Shown in pieces: positions 24,952-35,106 of a stretch of DNA of 36,724 nt (the first letter of the stretch is position 1; each line of letters opens with the position of its first letter). This DNA comes from Geothrix sp. (lineage in GTDB: Bacteria; Acidobacteriota; Holophagae; Holophagales; Holophagaceae): the NCBI GenBank assembly GCA_030681515.1, contig JAUXSE010000042.1, positions 1 to 36,724 of the forward strand, given 5' to 3'. The notes below the pieces were generated by a model. It saw only the letters and a program-made list of their open reading frames with translations. It made no database searches and had not been told where the DNA came from. A program made the position numbers and the translations under genes.

Positions 24952-26265
24952 CTACCGCATGGCCTCCATGGGGCTGAGGCGCATGGCACGGAAGGCCGGA
25001 TAGAGGCCGAACACCACGGCCAGCGTCAGGGCCACGATCCAGGCCGTGATCAGGCCGATGGGATTCACCACCAGACCGTAGGGGAAGCTGGCGGACAGGG
25101 CCTGGCAGAGCAAGGCGCCGGAAAGGGTTCCAAGCAGGGCGCCGATGGCGGCCAGCACCACGGCCTCCAGCAGGAACTGGATGAAGATCTCCTGATCCGA
25201 GGCGCCCAGGGCCTTGCGGAGGCCGATCTCGAAGCGGCGGTCGCTGAAGCTGATGAGCATCACCGACAGCACTCCCACGCCGCCCACCAGCAGCACCGTG
25301 CCGGCCAGGCTCAGCAGCACGATCCGCCAGCCCCGCATCTGCTCCAGGAAGTTCTGGTAGCCCTTGGCGGCCTCGGCATCGAGATCCACCACCTCCACAT
25401 CCTCGATGCCGTGATGGGCCTGCCGCACGCGGCCCAGCAGCATGGCGGAGACCTCGCCCATGTCCTCGGACCGGCGCAGCTTCACCGTGATCTGCGAGAG
25501 CTTGTGGGCCGGATCCATGCGGTCCATGTAGGTTTCCAGGGGAATGAGGATGCCATTGGCGTCGGTGTAGTTTTCTTCGTTGAAGATCTGGCCCGGGGCC
25601 TGTACGCCCACGATGCGGAAGGGCACGCCCTCCACCACCAGGTCGCGACCCACGGGATCGGCGCCGCCGAAGAGCTTGGTGGCCAGCGTGGCGCCCACCA
25701 CGGCCACGGTGGAGCGGCGGCGCTGATCATCCTCGGTGAGGCCGCGCCCGAGGCCGATGGGCCGGTTCATCCATGGGGCGTAGCCGGGCGAGACTCCCGA
25801 AACGAAGATGCGCTCGGTGCCCCCCGCGACTCGCACCGTGATGGTCTTCTGGGCTCTGGGCAGGAAGGCCAGGACCTTGGGATTCGCCGCGGTGACGCGA
25901 CCGAGATCCTCGTAGCGCAGCCCGGGGCTCATGTTGAAGCGCTTGCGCTCCTCGCCCGTTTCGGGCGTCTTCGGGGCGATGCGCACGGTGCCATCCCAGC
26001 TCATGCCAGCAAAGCCCGTGCTGATCTTGTCCATGACGCCGTCCAGCACCGAGGTCATCACCACCAGCGCGAAGACGCCGAGCATGAGAAGGGTGAGGGT
26101 GAGGAGGCTGCGCATCTTGTGGGCCCAGAGCTCCACCAGGCCCGTGCGGATCACTTCCCAGAGCATTCCCGCGCTGAATCCGCGCGTGGGAACCGCCGGG
26201 GCAGGGGCCTCGCCGTCCAGCAGGGAGGGTCCGGGGGAGCGGAGGATGAGCGTCTCGTCACTCAT
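24952..26265 (-). CDS. ABC transporter permease 2 (mirror copy)
   Basis: Identical 437-aa protein to that at 10460-11773. Confidence 0.92.
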   Translation of the reverse strand: MSDETLILRSPGPSLLDGEAPAPAVPTRGFSAGMLWEVIRTGLVELWAHKMRSLLTLTLLMLGVFALVVMTSVLDGVMDKISTGFAGMSWDGTVRIAPKTPETGEERKRFNMSPGLRYEDLGRVTAANPKVLAFLPRAQKTITVRVAGGTERIFVSGVSPGYAPWMNRPIGLGRGLTEDDQRRRSTVAVVGATLATKLFGGADPVGRDLVVEGVPFRIVGVQAPGQIFNEENYTDANGILIPLETYMDRMDPAHKLSQITVKLRRSEDMGEVSAMLLGRVRQAHHGIEDVEVVDLDAEAAKGYQNFLEQMRGWRIVLLSLAGTVLLVGGVGVLSVMLISFSDRRFEIGLRKALGASDQEIFIQFLLEAVVLAAIGALLGTLSGALLCQALSASFPYGLVVNPIGLITAWIVALTLAVVFGLYPAFRAMRLSPMEAMR

Positions 26266-27508
26266 AGCGCAGAGCTTCCATCGGAGACAGGCGGCTGGCC
26301 TTCCAGGCCGGGTAGAGCGCGAAGAGGAAGCCGGAGGCCGCGGCCAGGCCGTAGGCCCAGAGGAAGCTGGCGGGCGTCATGTAGAGCGGAATGCCGATGC
26401 TCGAGGTGATGATCCACGAGAAACCGATCCCGAGGAACAGGCCGGCGAATCCACCCAGGGCCGTCAGCAGGAGGGCCTCGGTCATGAAGCTCTTGAAGAT
26501 CTCCCGGCCCGGGGCGCCGATGGCCATCTTCACGCCCACTTCGCGGACCCGCTCCTTCAGGCTCGCCATCTGGATGTTCACGTTCACGATGCCGCCGCCC
26601 ACCAGGGCCAGCACGCCCGAGAGCATGAAGATGATGTCGTAGACGCTGCCCTGGCTCTGCCGCCGCCGGACCCTGGCCGCCACGTCGTCCAGGCGGAAGT
26701 CTTCCTCCAGGCGGTGGTTGGATTTCACGAGGTTCCTGAGCTGCTCGGCGAATCCGCTCATGGCGTTGAGATCGGGGATGCGGAAGGTGACCCGGTCCAC
26801 CCGGTGGTAGGCGTCCCCGTTCATGCGGCGCTGCACCAGGCTGGCGGGCACGGCGATGATGCGGTTGCGCCACCAGAACTGGTTGCCCTGGTTCTCGCGG
26901 AACCGGAACACCCGTTCCTGGAAGGTGCCGATGACCGTGACCGGGATGTTGCCGATGCGCAGGGACTGTCCGAGGGCATCGCCCTTGGGGAAGAAAACAG
27001 TGGCGGCCTCGGTGCCGAGGATGGCCACGGGGGCTCCGGTCTCCATGTCCATGGTCGAGAAGCTCCGGCCCTGGGCGAGGCCGTAGCCATTGGCGGGGAT
27101 GAAGTCGCCGCCGATGCCGCTCACCTGCCGGTCCTGGTCGGCATAGCCAGACACCACCCGGGTGCGGGCATTCTTGAGGCGGCTCACGCCCTGGATGGCG
27201 TCCGATTGGAGGGCCTCGCCACCGATGGCATCGGCATCCCGGAGTCCCAGGTTGGCCTGCTGGAGCGCCGTGGGCCGTCCATCCCGAAGGGCCGCCTTGG
27301 GCTGGATGTTCAGCTTGTCGAGGCCGCCCATCTTCACGAACATCTCATCGGCCCGCTTCCGCTGGCTGTCCGAGATGGAAAATCCGCCCAGCACCGAGGC
27401 CACGCCCAGCAGGACCCCAAGAGCCTGGAGGATGGAGCGTCCGAGGTTCTCCCGGATCTCCACCCAGGCCTCGAGCAGCCGCTCGCGGAAGGCGCCGGTG
27501 GTGGCCAT
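26258..27508 (-). CDS. ABC transporter permease 1 (mirror copy)
   Basis: Identical 416-aa protein to that at 9217-10467. Confidence 0.92.
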   Translation of the reverse strand: MATTGAFRERLLEAWVEIRENLGRSILQALGVLLGVASVLGGFSISDSQRKRADEMFVKMGGLDKLNIQPKAALRDGRPTALQQANLGLRDADAIGGEALQSDAIQGVSRLKNARTRVVSGYADQDRQVSGIGGDFIPANGYGLAQGRSFSTMDMETGAPVAILGTEAATVFFPKGDALGQSLRIGNIPVTVIGTFQERVFRFRENQGNQFWWRNRIIAVPASLVQRRMNGDAYHRVDRVTFRIPDLNAMSGFAEQLRNLVKSNHRLEEDFRLDDVAARVRRRQSQGSVYDIIFMLSGVLALVGGGIVNVNIQMASLKERVREVGVKMAIGAPGREIFKSFMTEALLLTALGGFAGLFLGIGFSWIITSSIGIPLYMTPASFLWAYGLAAASGFLFALYPAWKASRLSPMEALRYE

Positions 27509-28195
27509 CTAAGCGACTCCTTCAGCCGCGGCGATCAGGCCGTCCCGGATTTCTACCCGCCGCTCCGCCAGGGCGGCGATGGAGGGATCGTGGGTCACCA
27601 GCAGCAGGGTATGGCCCTGCTCGTGGAGCTCGCGGAAGAGGTCCAGGACTTCTGCGCCGGTTTTCGAATCGAGTGCGCCCGTGGGCTCGTCCGCCAGCAG
27701 CAGGGCGGGTTCGTTGGCCAGGGCCCGGGCCACGGCCACGCGCTGCTTCTGGCCGCCCGAGAGAGTCCCCGGGAGATGGCCGGCCTTGTCGGCGATGCCC
27801 ACTTTTTCGAGCAGGGCCATGGCCCTTTCCCGGCGTTCCTTCCGGCCGATGCCCGCATAGAGCATGGGCAGTTCCACGTTGCGGACGATGCTCGCCTTGG
27901 GCAGCAGGTTGTAGCTCTGGAAGATGAAGCCTACCTTCTCGTTGCGGATCCGCGCCAATTCACCGCCCGAGAGTCTCTGGACCTCGCGGCCATCCAGGGT
28001 GTAGGTCCCGGCCGTGGGCAGATCCAGGCAGCCGAGGATGGCCATGAGGGTGGACTTGCCGGATCCCGAAGGACCGATGAGGGCCACGAACTCACCCTTC
28101 GCCACGGTGAGGTCAATGCCGCGCAGCGCATGTACCGCCGCCCCGTTGGCGCCGTACACCTTGGTGAGGCCCTGGGTTTGAATGATGCTGGACAT
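27509..28195 (-). CDS. ABC transporter ATP-binding protein (mirror copy)
   Basis: Identical 228-aa ATPase to that at 8530-9216. Confidence 0.94.
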   Translation of the reverse strand: MSSIIQTQGLTKVYGANGAAVHALRGIDLTVAKGEFVALIGPSGSGKSTLMAILGCLDLPTAGTYTLDGREVQRLSGGELARIRNEKVGFIFQSYNLLPKASIVRNVELPMLYAGIGRKERRERAMALLEKVGIADKAGHLPGTLSGGQKQRVAVARALANEPALLLADEPTGALDSKTGAEVLDLFRELHEQGHTLLLVTHDPSIAALAERRVEIRDGLIAAAEGVA

Positions 28196-28209
28196 GGGTC
28201 GCTCCGTGA

Positions 28210-28272
28210 AGCTGTCGGCTGTCAGCTATCAGCTTTCAGTGACTGATCGCTGACAGCCGATAGCTGACAGCT
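28210..28272. repeat. Imperfect palindromic intergenic repeat (mirror copy)
   Basis: Mirror of 8453-8515, arms 28210-28233 and 28249-28272. Confidence 0.8.
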
Positions 28273-29491
28273 AATTGTTTTCATCATCCTTCTCGACCTT
28301 CTTCTTGCTGGGGTCTTCCAGGCTCACCTGGTCGTTGGCCTTGAGGCCCGAAAGGATCTCCACCCGCTCCAGGGTGGCGATGCCGGCCTTGACGGGCACG
28401 ACGTCGAAGTAGTCCTTCCAGTGGTCCGCCAGCCAGATGAACTTGCCCCGGCCCGTAAGCCCATCCTTGGCCTTGGCGATGTCCTTGGGCGACAGGTTCT
28501 CCTTCAGCCGGAAGACCACCGTCTGGCCGTCCCGGCGCTGAAGGGCTTCGAGCGGCACGCTCACGGCCTTGTCCCGCTTTTCGCCCAGGATTTCCACATT
28601 GGCGCTCATGCCCGTCTTGAAGGACTCGGTGAGCTCATCCAGTCCCACTTCCACCTTGAAGACTTTGATTTTTTCGACGAGATCGGCGGCAGGGGCGACG
28701 AAGCGCACCTTCCCGGTGAAGGCACGCTGGGGATAGGCGTCCAGGGTAATGCGCACGGGCTGTCCCACCTTCACCTTGGCGATGTCCACCTCGTTGAGGT
28801 TCACCTTCACGATGAGCGAGGCCAGGTCGGCCACGGTGAACACCACGGTGCCCGCATTGAAGGAACTGACGCCGGAGGTGATGGTATCGCCCAGCTCCAC
28901 GCCCTTCTTGATCACCACCCCGTTCATGGGGGCGGTGACGCGGGCCTTCTGGGTGGAGGCGTTTCCGCTGATGGGGATGCCGCGGTCCTCGACGATCTGG
29001 TACCGGGTCTGGGCGCTCTTGAAGACCTCCTCGGCGAGATCCCGCCTGGTCCGGGCATCCCGGTGGGCCTGCTCGGAGATGAGCCCCGCCTGGAAGAGGG
29101 CCGCCTGCTGGGCGAATTCCCGATCGGCGTTCAAGAAACTGAGCCGGGCCTGGGAGACGCTGCCCTGGACGTCCGACAGGGTCTGCGCCTGGTTCACGTC
29201 GGGCTCGACCTCGGCCAGCACCTCGCCCGCCTTCACGGTGGCGCCCTCGCGGACCCGCAGCCCGACGATGCGCCCCGATACCGTGGACTTCACCTCCACC
29301 TTGGTGAGGGGGTCCACCACGCCGACCTCGCGGACGCTCACCTGGAGGTCTTCGGCCTGCACCTTGCCCAGCCGGAAGGGGGTGCTGGCCTCGGGTTTCT
29401 TGGACTTGCCGTCGTCGCCCTTCAGGGTGAAGAACATGCCCGCCGCCAGGGCCGCGCCGGCCAAAGATATGATGACCCATCGTTTCTGCAT
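28271..29491 (-). CDS. HlyD/MacA-like periplasmic adaptor (mirror copy)
   Basis: Identical 406-aa protein to that at 7234-8454. Confidence 0.89.
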   Translation of the reverse strand: MQKRWVIISLAGAALAAGMFFTLKGDDGKSKKPEASTPFRLGKVQAEDLQVSVREVGVVDPLTKVEVKSTVSGRIVGLRVREGATVKAGEVLAEVEPDVNQAQTLSDVQGSVSQARLSFLNADREFAQQAALFQAGLISEQAHRDARTRRDLAEEVFKSAQTRYQIVEDRGIPISGNASTQKARVTAPMNGVVIKKGVELGDTITSGVSSFNAGTVVFTVADLASLIVKVNLNEVDIAKVKVGQPVRITLDAYPQRAFTGKVRFVAPAADLVEKIKVFKVEVGLDELTESFKTGMSANVEILGEKRDKAVSVPLEALQRRDGQTVVFRLKENLSPKDIAKAKDGLTGRGKFIWLADHWKDYFDVVPVKAGIATLERVEILSGLKANDQVSLEDPSKKKVEKDDENN

Positions 29492-29618
29492 GGAACCCCC
29501 TGATGGGAAAGACACCGGGCTTGCCGGGATGACTGGAAGCCTACGGGGGAGAGTCTGGGTCCGTTTAGAGGACAGTCCTTCCGGGATTCGGCCACCCGTC
29601 TCGACGGACCGGCCAGCT

Positions 29619-29635
29619 CCCCGGCGGTGCCGGGG
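29619..29635. terminator. Short GC hairpin (mirror copy)
   Basis: Mirror of 7090-7106, without a T-tract. Confidence 0.35.
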
Positions 29636-29665
29636 AATGCTCCGGCGCCCCCACCGCCGGACGCC

Positions 29666-30739
29666 TCAGGCCCGGAGGCGGCTGTAGGTCAGGCTGCGCC
29701 AGACCCGCTCCAGGGGACCCTGGGCGTGATTGGCCAGCCAGCTTCTGCTGAGGATGAGTTGGAGGCTCCAGAGCCCCAGTCCCATCAGGAGGGTCGCGGG
29801 AAGCGGCAACCTGCCGAAGAGGCCGAAGCCGTAGAAGTAGAAGAGGGAGGTCATCACGAGGCTCTGTAGCAGGTAGTGGGAGAGGCTCATGCGTCCCAGT
29901 CCAGCCAGCAGGCCCACAGCGGCCCTTCCTGGGCCCAGGAGGAGCAGCGCGAAGGCCGCGAGGTAGCCCAGGCTCAGGGCCGGGGAGGCCAGGAAAGAGA
30001 TGGAGAGTCCCAGCAGGGCCGTGGGCAGGCCCCGATCCGCGAGCCCATGGGAGAAGAGAAACGCATAGGCCAGGCTGCCCGTCAGACCGAGGCCGAGGCC
30101 CCAGACCGCCACCCTCCCGAGGATGGGGCGGTGGGCTTCCAGGTCCTTCGCCAGCTCCCGCTTCCAGGCCCAGAGTCCCAGCAGGAACATGGCCAGGATG
30201 TGGGGGGACATGGCGAGGGAAGCGCCGTAGTTGGCGGCCAGTTCCCTGGCCCGGAACCGGAACAGGAGTCCGTAGGGGCCTGCGCCGTACGCTGCCAGGC
30301 TCTGCCCGACCTTGCGGACCGTTTCCTGGGCCTGGAGATCCAGGGCTCTCTGTACCTGGTCGGGGGCGAAGGCGAAGCCCAGGGCCGCCAGGCCCGAAAG
30401 GGCCATGAACAGGAGCGACTGGAACAGGAGGAGGCCTCCCGCCCAGATCAGCAGGGTTCTGGGGCGGCAGCGGCTGAAGGCCGGGAGAAGGAGTCCGATG
30501 AGGGCGTAGATGGCGAGGATGTCCCCCATCCAGACCAGGAGGCCATGGAGGAGGCCGAAGCCCATGAGGATGTAGAGGCGCCGGCGGAAGCGTTTTCCGG
30601 GAGCCTCGCCGCGCGTCTCGAAACGCTCCATCTGGATCGCGAATCCAAGCCCGAAGAGGAAGGAGAAGATCCCGTAGAACTTCCCCTGGAGGAAGACGAG
30701 GATGCCCAGGTAGGTCCACGGAGAAGCGACCTTGGCCAG
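29666..30739 (-). pseudogene. N-terminally truncated DUF418 membrane protein (mirror copy)
   Basis: Mirror of 5986-7059, with the same missing first segment and arbitrary CTG 5' limit. Confidence 0.6.
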
Positions 30740-30753
30740 GGCCGTGGGCTCCC

Positions 30754-31935
30754 CTACCGCACGGTCTCCCGCGCGATCATCAACTCCTCGTTGGTGGGAA
30801 CGACCGTGACGGCCACGCGGGAATCCGGGGTGGTGATGATGCGTTCCCCGGTGCCGTGCTCGTTGGCTTCGGGATCCAGCTTGACGCCCAGGAACCCCAG
30901 CTTGCTGCACACCTTGGCGCGGACATAGGTGCTGTGGGTGCCGATGCCGGCGGTGAAGGTGATGGCATCCACGCCATCCAGGACCGTGGCATAGGCGCCG
31001 ATGTACTGGCGCACGTTGTAGGTCAGGAGGTCGCGGGCGAGCCGGGCCCGGTCATTGCCCTGATCGGCGGCCAGTTCGATTTCGCGGAAATCGGAGGACA
31101 CGCCGGAGATGCCCAGCAGACCCGATTTTTTGTTGAGCAGGTCGGTGATGGCGTTGTAGTCGAGGTGCTCGTACTCCATGAGCATTTCCACCACGCTGGG
31201 ATCAATGGTGCCGCAGCGGGTGCCCATGATGACGCCCTGGAGCGGTGTCATGCCCATGCTGGTGTCCATGCTCTTGCCGCTGTGGACGGCGCAGATGCTG
31301 GTGCCGTTGCCGATGTGGCAGGTGACGATCTTCAGGGCCCGAAGGGGCCGGCAGAGCAGGATGGCCGTCCGGGCCGCGACGTAGGCGTGGCTGGTGCCGT
31401 GGAACCCGTAGCGGCGGATCCCGTACTTCTGGCTCAATTCGTAGGGGATGCCGTAGGTGCGGGCGTGATCGGGGATGTTGTGGTGGAAGGCCGTGTCGAA
31501 GACCGCCACATGGGGCACGTCGGGGAAGGCGGCTTGGGCCACGCGGATGCCCATGGCATTGGCGGGGTTGTGCAGGGGCGCGTACATCGCGAAGGTGTCA
31601 ATGTCGCGGAGCACCTCGTCCGTCACCAGGATCGAATCCCCGTATTTGGGGCCGCCGTGCACCACGCGATGGCCCACGGCGTGGATCGGCGTGTCATGGA
31701 GGACGGTGGTCCGGAGGCGCTCCAGGATGGCCTCCAGGGCCTCCTTGTGGGTGGGAAGGTCCAGGACTTCCTTGCGCTTCTCCCCTTCGAGCGTGCAGGC
31801 CAGGTTGGACCCGGCCAGGCCGATCCGCTCCGCCATGCCCTCGGCGATGGAGACCTCATTGGCCATGTCGAAAAGATTGAACTTCAGGCTCGAAGAGCCG
31901 GCATTCAGGACGAGAACGAACACGGTATCCCCCAT
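30754..31935 (-). CDS. ackA: Acetate kinase (mirror copy)
   Basis: Identical 393-aa enzyme to that at 4790-5971, including the GIGTH and CGTIDP departures. Confidence 0.94.
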   Translation of the reverse strand: MGDTVFVLVLNAGSSSLKFNLFDMANEVSIAEGMAERIGLAGSNLACTLEGEKRKEVLDLPTHKEALEAILERLRTTVLHDTPIHAVGHRVVHGGPKYGDSILVTDEVLRDIDTFAMYAPLHNPANAMGIRVAQAAFPDVPHVAVFDTAFHHNIPDHARTYGIPYELSQKYGIRRYGFHGTSHAYVAARTAILLCRPLRALKIVTCHIGNGTSICAVHSGKSMDTSMGMTPLQGVIMGTRCGTIDPSVVEMLMEYEHLDYNAITDLLNKKSGLLGISGVSSDFREIELAADQGNDRARLARDLLTYNVRQYIGAYATVLDGVDAITFTAGIGTHSTYVRAKVCSKLGFLGVKLDPEANEHGTGERIITTPDSRVAVTVVPTNEELMIARETVR

Positions 31936-31996
31936 GACAGGGATAGTCTAACCCTCGGCCTTCGTGACCGGTGCAGCATTGTTGACGATTCGGTCG

Positions 31997-33595
31997 TCAT
32001 GAGATCTTGAACCGCCGGGTCAGGGTCTGGAGCTGCTGGGCCAGGCTGGCCAGTTCCTCCGTGGTGCGGGCGGTCTCCTGGACCGTGGCGGACAGCTGGG
32101 TGGCGGCGGAGGCATTGCGCCCCACCATCAGGGTGGCCGAGGCCATGGCTCGGACCACCTCTTCACTGGCGCGCCCCTGTTCATCCATGGCGCTCGCGAT
32201 CTCCTTGAGCTGGCCGGCATTCTCGCGGACATGCCCCTCGATGCGCTCCAGGCTGCGCGCAGCCTGCTTCACAGAATCGGCACCAAGGGCCACCCGATCG
32301 GTGCTTTCCTGGATGAGGGCCGTGATCTCCTTGGCCGCCGTGCCACTGCGTTCCGCCAGCTTCCGGACCTCCTCGGCCACCACGGCGAAACCCTTGCCCA
32401 TGGTCCCCGCCTTGGCGGCCTCGATGGCCGCGTTCAGGGAGAGCAGGTTGGTCTGCCGGGCGATATCGGTGATGACGGTGATGATGCGGTTCACCTTGGA
32501 GGAGCTCTCCTCGATGGCTTCCATGGCCCGGCCGGTGTCCCGCACCGCCTTGAGCCCCTGCTGGCCTGCCTCCTGCGACCGGGCGGCCAATTCCTCAGCC
32601 CGGCCCGTGTTCTGCTTGACCTGCTGGATATTGGCGTTCATCTGCTCCAGGGCGGCGGAGGATCGCTCCATGGCGAGGCGTTCCTGCTCCGTGCTGCGGC
32701 GCAACTCGTCCGTGGTGCGGTTCACCTGTTCCGTGGTCGCGGCCAGCTCCGTGGCGCTGGAGGCGGTCCCTTCCGCGGACTGGGCGATGGCCTGGATATC
32801 GTCGGCGAGCTGGCCCAGCACCTGGTTCAGGTTCCGCCCCATCTCGCCCAATTCCTCCTTCGACTTGAGCTGGCACGTGCGGGTGAGGTCTCCGTGGCTC
32901 AGGGCGGCAAGGCACTCGCGCAGCTCGTCCACCGCCCCCTTCATGGCCCGGCTGACATGGAGCGAGATCGCCATGCCCAACCCTGCGGCAAGGATCAGTC
33001 CGGCGGCCAGGATCCGCTGGCTGGTCTTCGTGCGGGACTCGGCCTGATCCATCTTCGCCTGATTGGAGGCGACCAGCCGGCCGATGACCTGGTTGACCGA
33101 TTCCTTGGCCTCCTCCACCCAGCGGGTGTTGGCCCTCATGTAGGCATCCTTCATGTCGGCACCATCGCCGGTGCGGGCCACGCCCATGAGGCCGGGGAAG
33201 GCCCGGATGTAGCTGCGCATGCTTTCGATGCCCGCTTCGAGGGCCTCCTTGTCTTCCTTGGACCAGACCGAGGACTGGACCACCGCGAAGGAGGCCTCCA
33301 GGCCGGATTCCAGCTCCTTCAGCTGGGGCATCCGTTTTTCCACGAACCCCGGCGCGCTTGCGCCACCGAGGATTCCGAGCTGTTCGGCCCGCACCAGCAT
33401 CAGGCGGAAGCGCATGTCCGCCAGGGCGCCCAGCCGCGGGGTGCTTTCGGCGAGCTGGGCCTGGGTACCCAGCCCCTCCGCCAATCCTTTCCACGCCAGG
33501 GCGCTGATGGCGAGCAGGATGATCAGCTGGATCCCGAGGAGGAAAAAGAATTTACCCTTCACGGACAGGTTGAGCACCAGCCATCTCCATCGCAT
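31997..33595 (-). CDS. Methyl-accepting chemotaxis protein (mirror copy)
   Basis: Identical 532-aa chemoreceptor to that at 3130-4728. Confidence 0.95.
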   Translation of the reverse strand: MRWRWLVLNLSVKGKFFFLLGIQLIILLAISALAWKGLAEGLGTQAQLAESTPRLGALADMRFRLMLVRAEQLGILGGASAPGFVEKRMPQLKELESGLEASFAVVQSSVWSKEDKEALEAGIESMRSYIRAFPGLMGVARTGDGADMKDAYMRANTRWVEEAKESVNQVIGRLVASNQAKMDQAESRTKTSQRILAAGLILAAGLGMAISLHVSRAMKGAVDELRECLAALSHGDLTRTCQLKSKEELGEMGRNLNQVLGQLADDIQAIAQSAEGTASSATELAATTEQVNRTTDELRRSTEQERLAMERSSAALEQMNANIQQVKQNTGRAEELAARSQEAGQQGLKAVRDTGRAMEAIEESSSKVNRIITVITDIARQTNLLSLNAAIEAAKAGTMGKGFAVVAEEVRKLAERSGTAAKEITALIQESTDRVALGADSVKQAARSLERIEGHVRENAGQLKEIASAMDEQGRASEEVVRAMASATLMVGRNASAATQLSATVQETARTTEELASLAQQLQTLTRRFKIS

Positions 33596-33600
33596 CCAAG

Positions 33601-33605
33601 CCTCC
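33601..33605 (-). promoter_or_regulatory. Ribosome binding site of the chemoreceptor gene (mirror copy)
   Basis: Mirror of 3120-3124. Confidence 0.7.
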
Positions 33606-33658
33606 AGCCATCTCTGTCTTGATCGGATGGAAGGATGCCGGGGTTGAATGCTGACCGG

Positions 33659-34606
33659 TCAGGTCTTCAAGGTGGAGAAGATGCCAGTGGCAAGCCGGTC
33701 CGGCTGCGGCCAGGGCGCATCGAGGGCGGCATCCGACGAGGCCAGGAGCTCCGCCTCGATCCGGGCGGCCAGTCCGGGGTCCGGGGTCCAGCCCCGGAGA
33801 GCCATCCAGGCTTCGAAGCGGGGCAGGGGATCCTTGGCAGCCCATTGGGTGAGGAGCGCGGGATCCACGTAGCGCTGATCGTCGTGCTCCGCGTGGCCCG
33901 ATCTGCGGAAGGTTTCGCAGACGAGGAAGACCGGGCCCTTGCCTTCGAGGCAGCGCTGGCGGGCCTGGGCCGCGGCCTCGAAGACCACCGCAGCATCGTT
34001 GCCATCCACGGTGAGGGTGAAGGCCCCCTGGGAGCGGAGCGACATCCGCCCCGCCATCTGGCGGTCCGGGGGCGTCGAGAAGGCGTAGCCATTGGATTCC
34101 CCCACCACGATGAGGGGGAGCTTTTGCACCACGGCGAAATTGAGTCCCTCGTAGAAGGCGCCGGTGGAACTGCCGCCATCGCCGATCCAGGTCATGGCCA
34201 CGCGCCGCTCGCCCCTCTGCCGGAAGGACAATGCCACCCCCGCCATCACCGGGATGAGGGCGCCGAGCATGGAGGTGGGCGCGATGATGCCCCGCTCCAC
34301 GGAACCGAAGTGGTTGTTGTGTTCGCGCCCGCCGCTGGGGCCCGTGGCCCGGCCCAGATACTGAAGGAAGATCTCGCTTGGCGTGACGCCGCGGACGAAC
34401 ATGGAACCCAGGTTGCGGATCAGCGGGGCGATCATGTCCTCGGGGCCCAGGGCCATGGCCGTGGCGCAGGCCGTGGCCTCCTGGCCCAGGCTGCGGTAGA
34501 CGCTGCCGAGGGTCTTCCCCTGGCGGAAGAGCTTCACCAGCCGCTCCTCGGCGAGGCGGGTGAGCAGCATGGCCTCGTGAAGGCGGAGGGCGGTGTCGCG
34601 GTCCAT
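33659..34606 (-). CDS. Orphan 2-oxoacid dehydrogenase E1 alpha subunit (mirror copy)
   Basis: Identical 315-aa protein to that at 2119-3066. Confidence 0.86.
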   Translation of the reverse strand: MDRDTALRLHEAMLLTRLAEERLVKLFRQGKTLGSVYRSLGQEATACATAMALGPEDMIAPLIRNLGSMFVRGVTPSEIFLQYLGRATGPSGGREHNNHFGSVERGIIAPTSMLGALIPVMAGVALSFRQRGERRVAMTWIGDGGSSTGAFYEGLNFAVVQKLPLIVVGESNGYAFSTPPDRQMAGRMSLRSQGAFTLTVDGNDAAVVFEAAAQARQRCLEGKGPVFLVCETFRRSGHAEHDDQRYVDPALLTQWAAKDPLPRFEAWMALRGWTPDPGLAARIEAELLASSDAALDAPWPQPDRLATGIFSTLKT

Positions 34607-34611
34607 CCGGT

Positions 34612-34618
34612 TAGCATA
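34612..34618. promoter_or_regulatory. Overlapping divergent -10 boxes (mirror copy)
   Basis: Mirror of 2107-2113. TAGCAT 34612-34617 (plus) for GNAT; the opposite strand serves E1-alpha. Confidence 0.4.
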
Positions 34619-34623
34619 TTCCA

Positions 34624-35106
34624 ATGCTGACCCTCCGCCCCGCCGTTCCCGCCGATGCCCCACTGATCCTTCAATACATCCGCGAACTCGCGGCGTACGA
34701 ACGCGAGCCAGAGGCGGCCATCGCCACCGAGGCGGATATCCACCGGTACGCGTTCTCGGAGCATCCCTTGGTGAAGGTGACCCTGGCGGAATGGAACGGG
34801 CAGCCCGCGGGATTCGCGCTCTGGCTCCTGAACTTCAGCACCTGGGAAGGCCAGCCCGGCATCTACCTCGAGGATCTCTTCGTGCGCCCCGCCTTCCGGG
34901 GCCATGGCATCGGCAAGGCCCTGCTGAAGCATCTCGCCGCCCTCGCGGTGCAGGAGGGCTGGACCCGCTTCGTATGGCAGGTGCTGGACTGGAACACCCC
35001 GGCCATCGAGTTCTACGAGGCCCATGGCGCGAAGGTCATGCGCCCCTGGCTCACCTGCCGGGTGGAAGGCGAAGCCCTCCGGCGGCTCGCCGGGATGACG
35101 GATTGA
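34624..35106 (+). CDS. GNAT family N-acetyltransferase (mirror copy)
   Basis: Identical 160-aa protein to that at 1619-2101. Confidence 0.89.
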   Translation: MLTLRPAVPADAPLILQYIRELAAYEREPEAAIATEADIHRYAFSEHPLVKVTLAEWNGQPAGFALWLLNFSTWEGQPGIYLEDLFVRPAFRGHGIGKALLKHLAALAVQEGWTRFVWQVLDWNTPAIEFYEAHGAKVMRPWLTCRVEGEALRRLAGMTD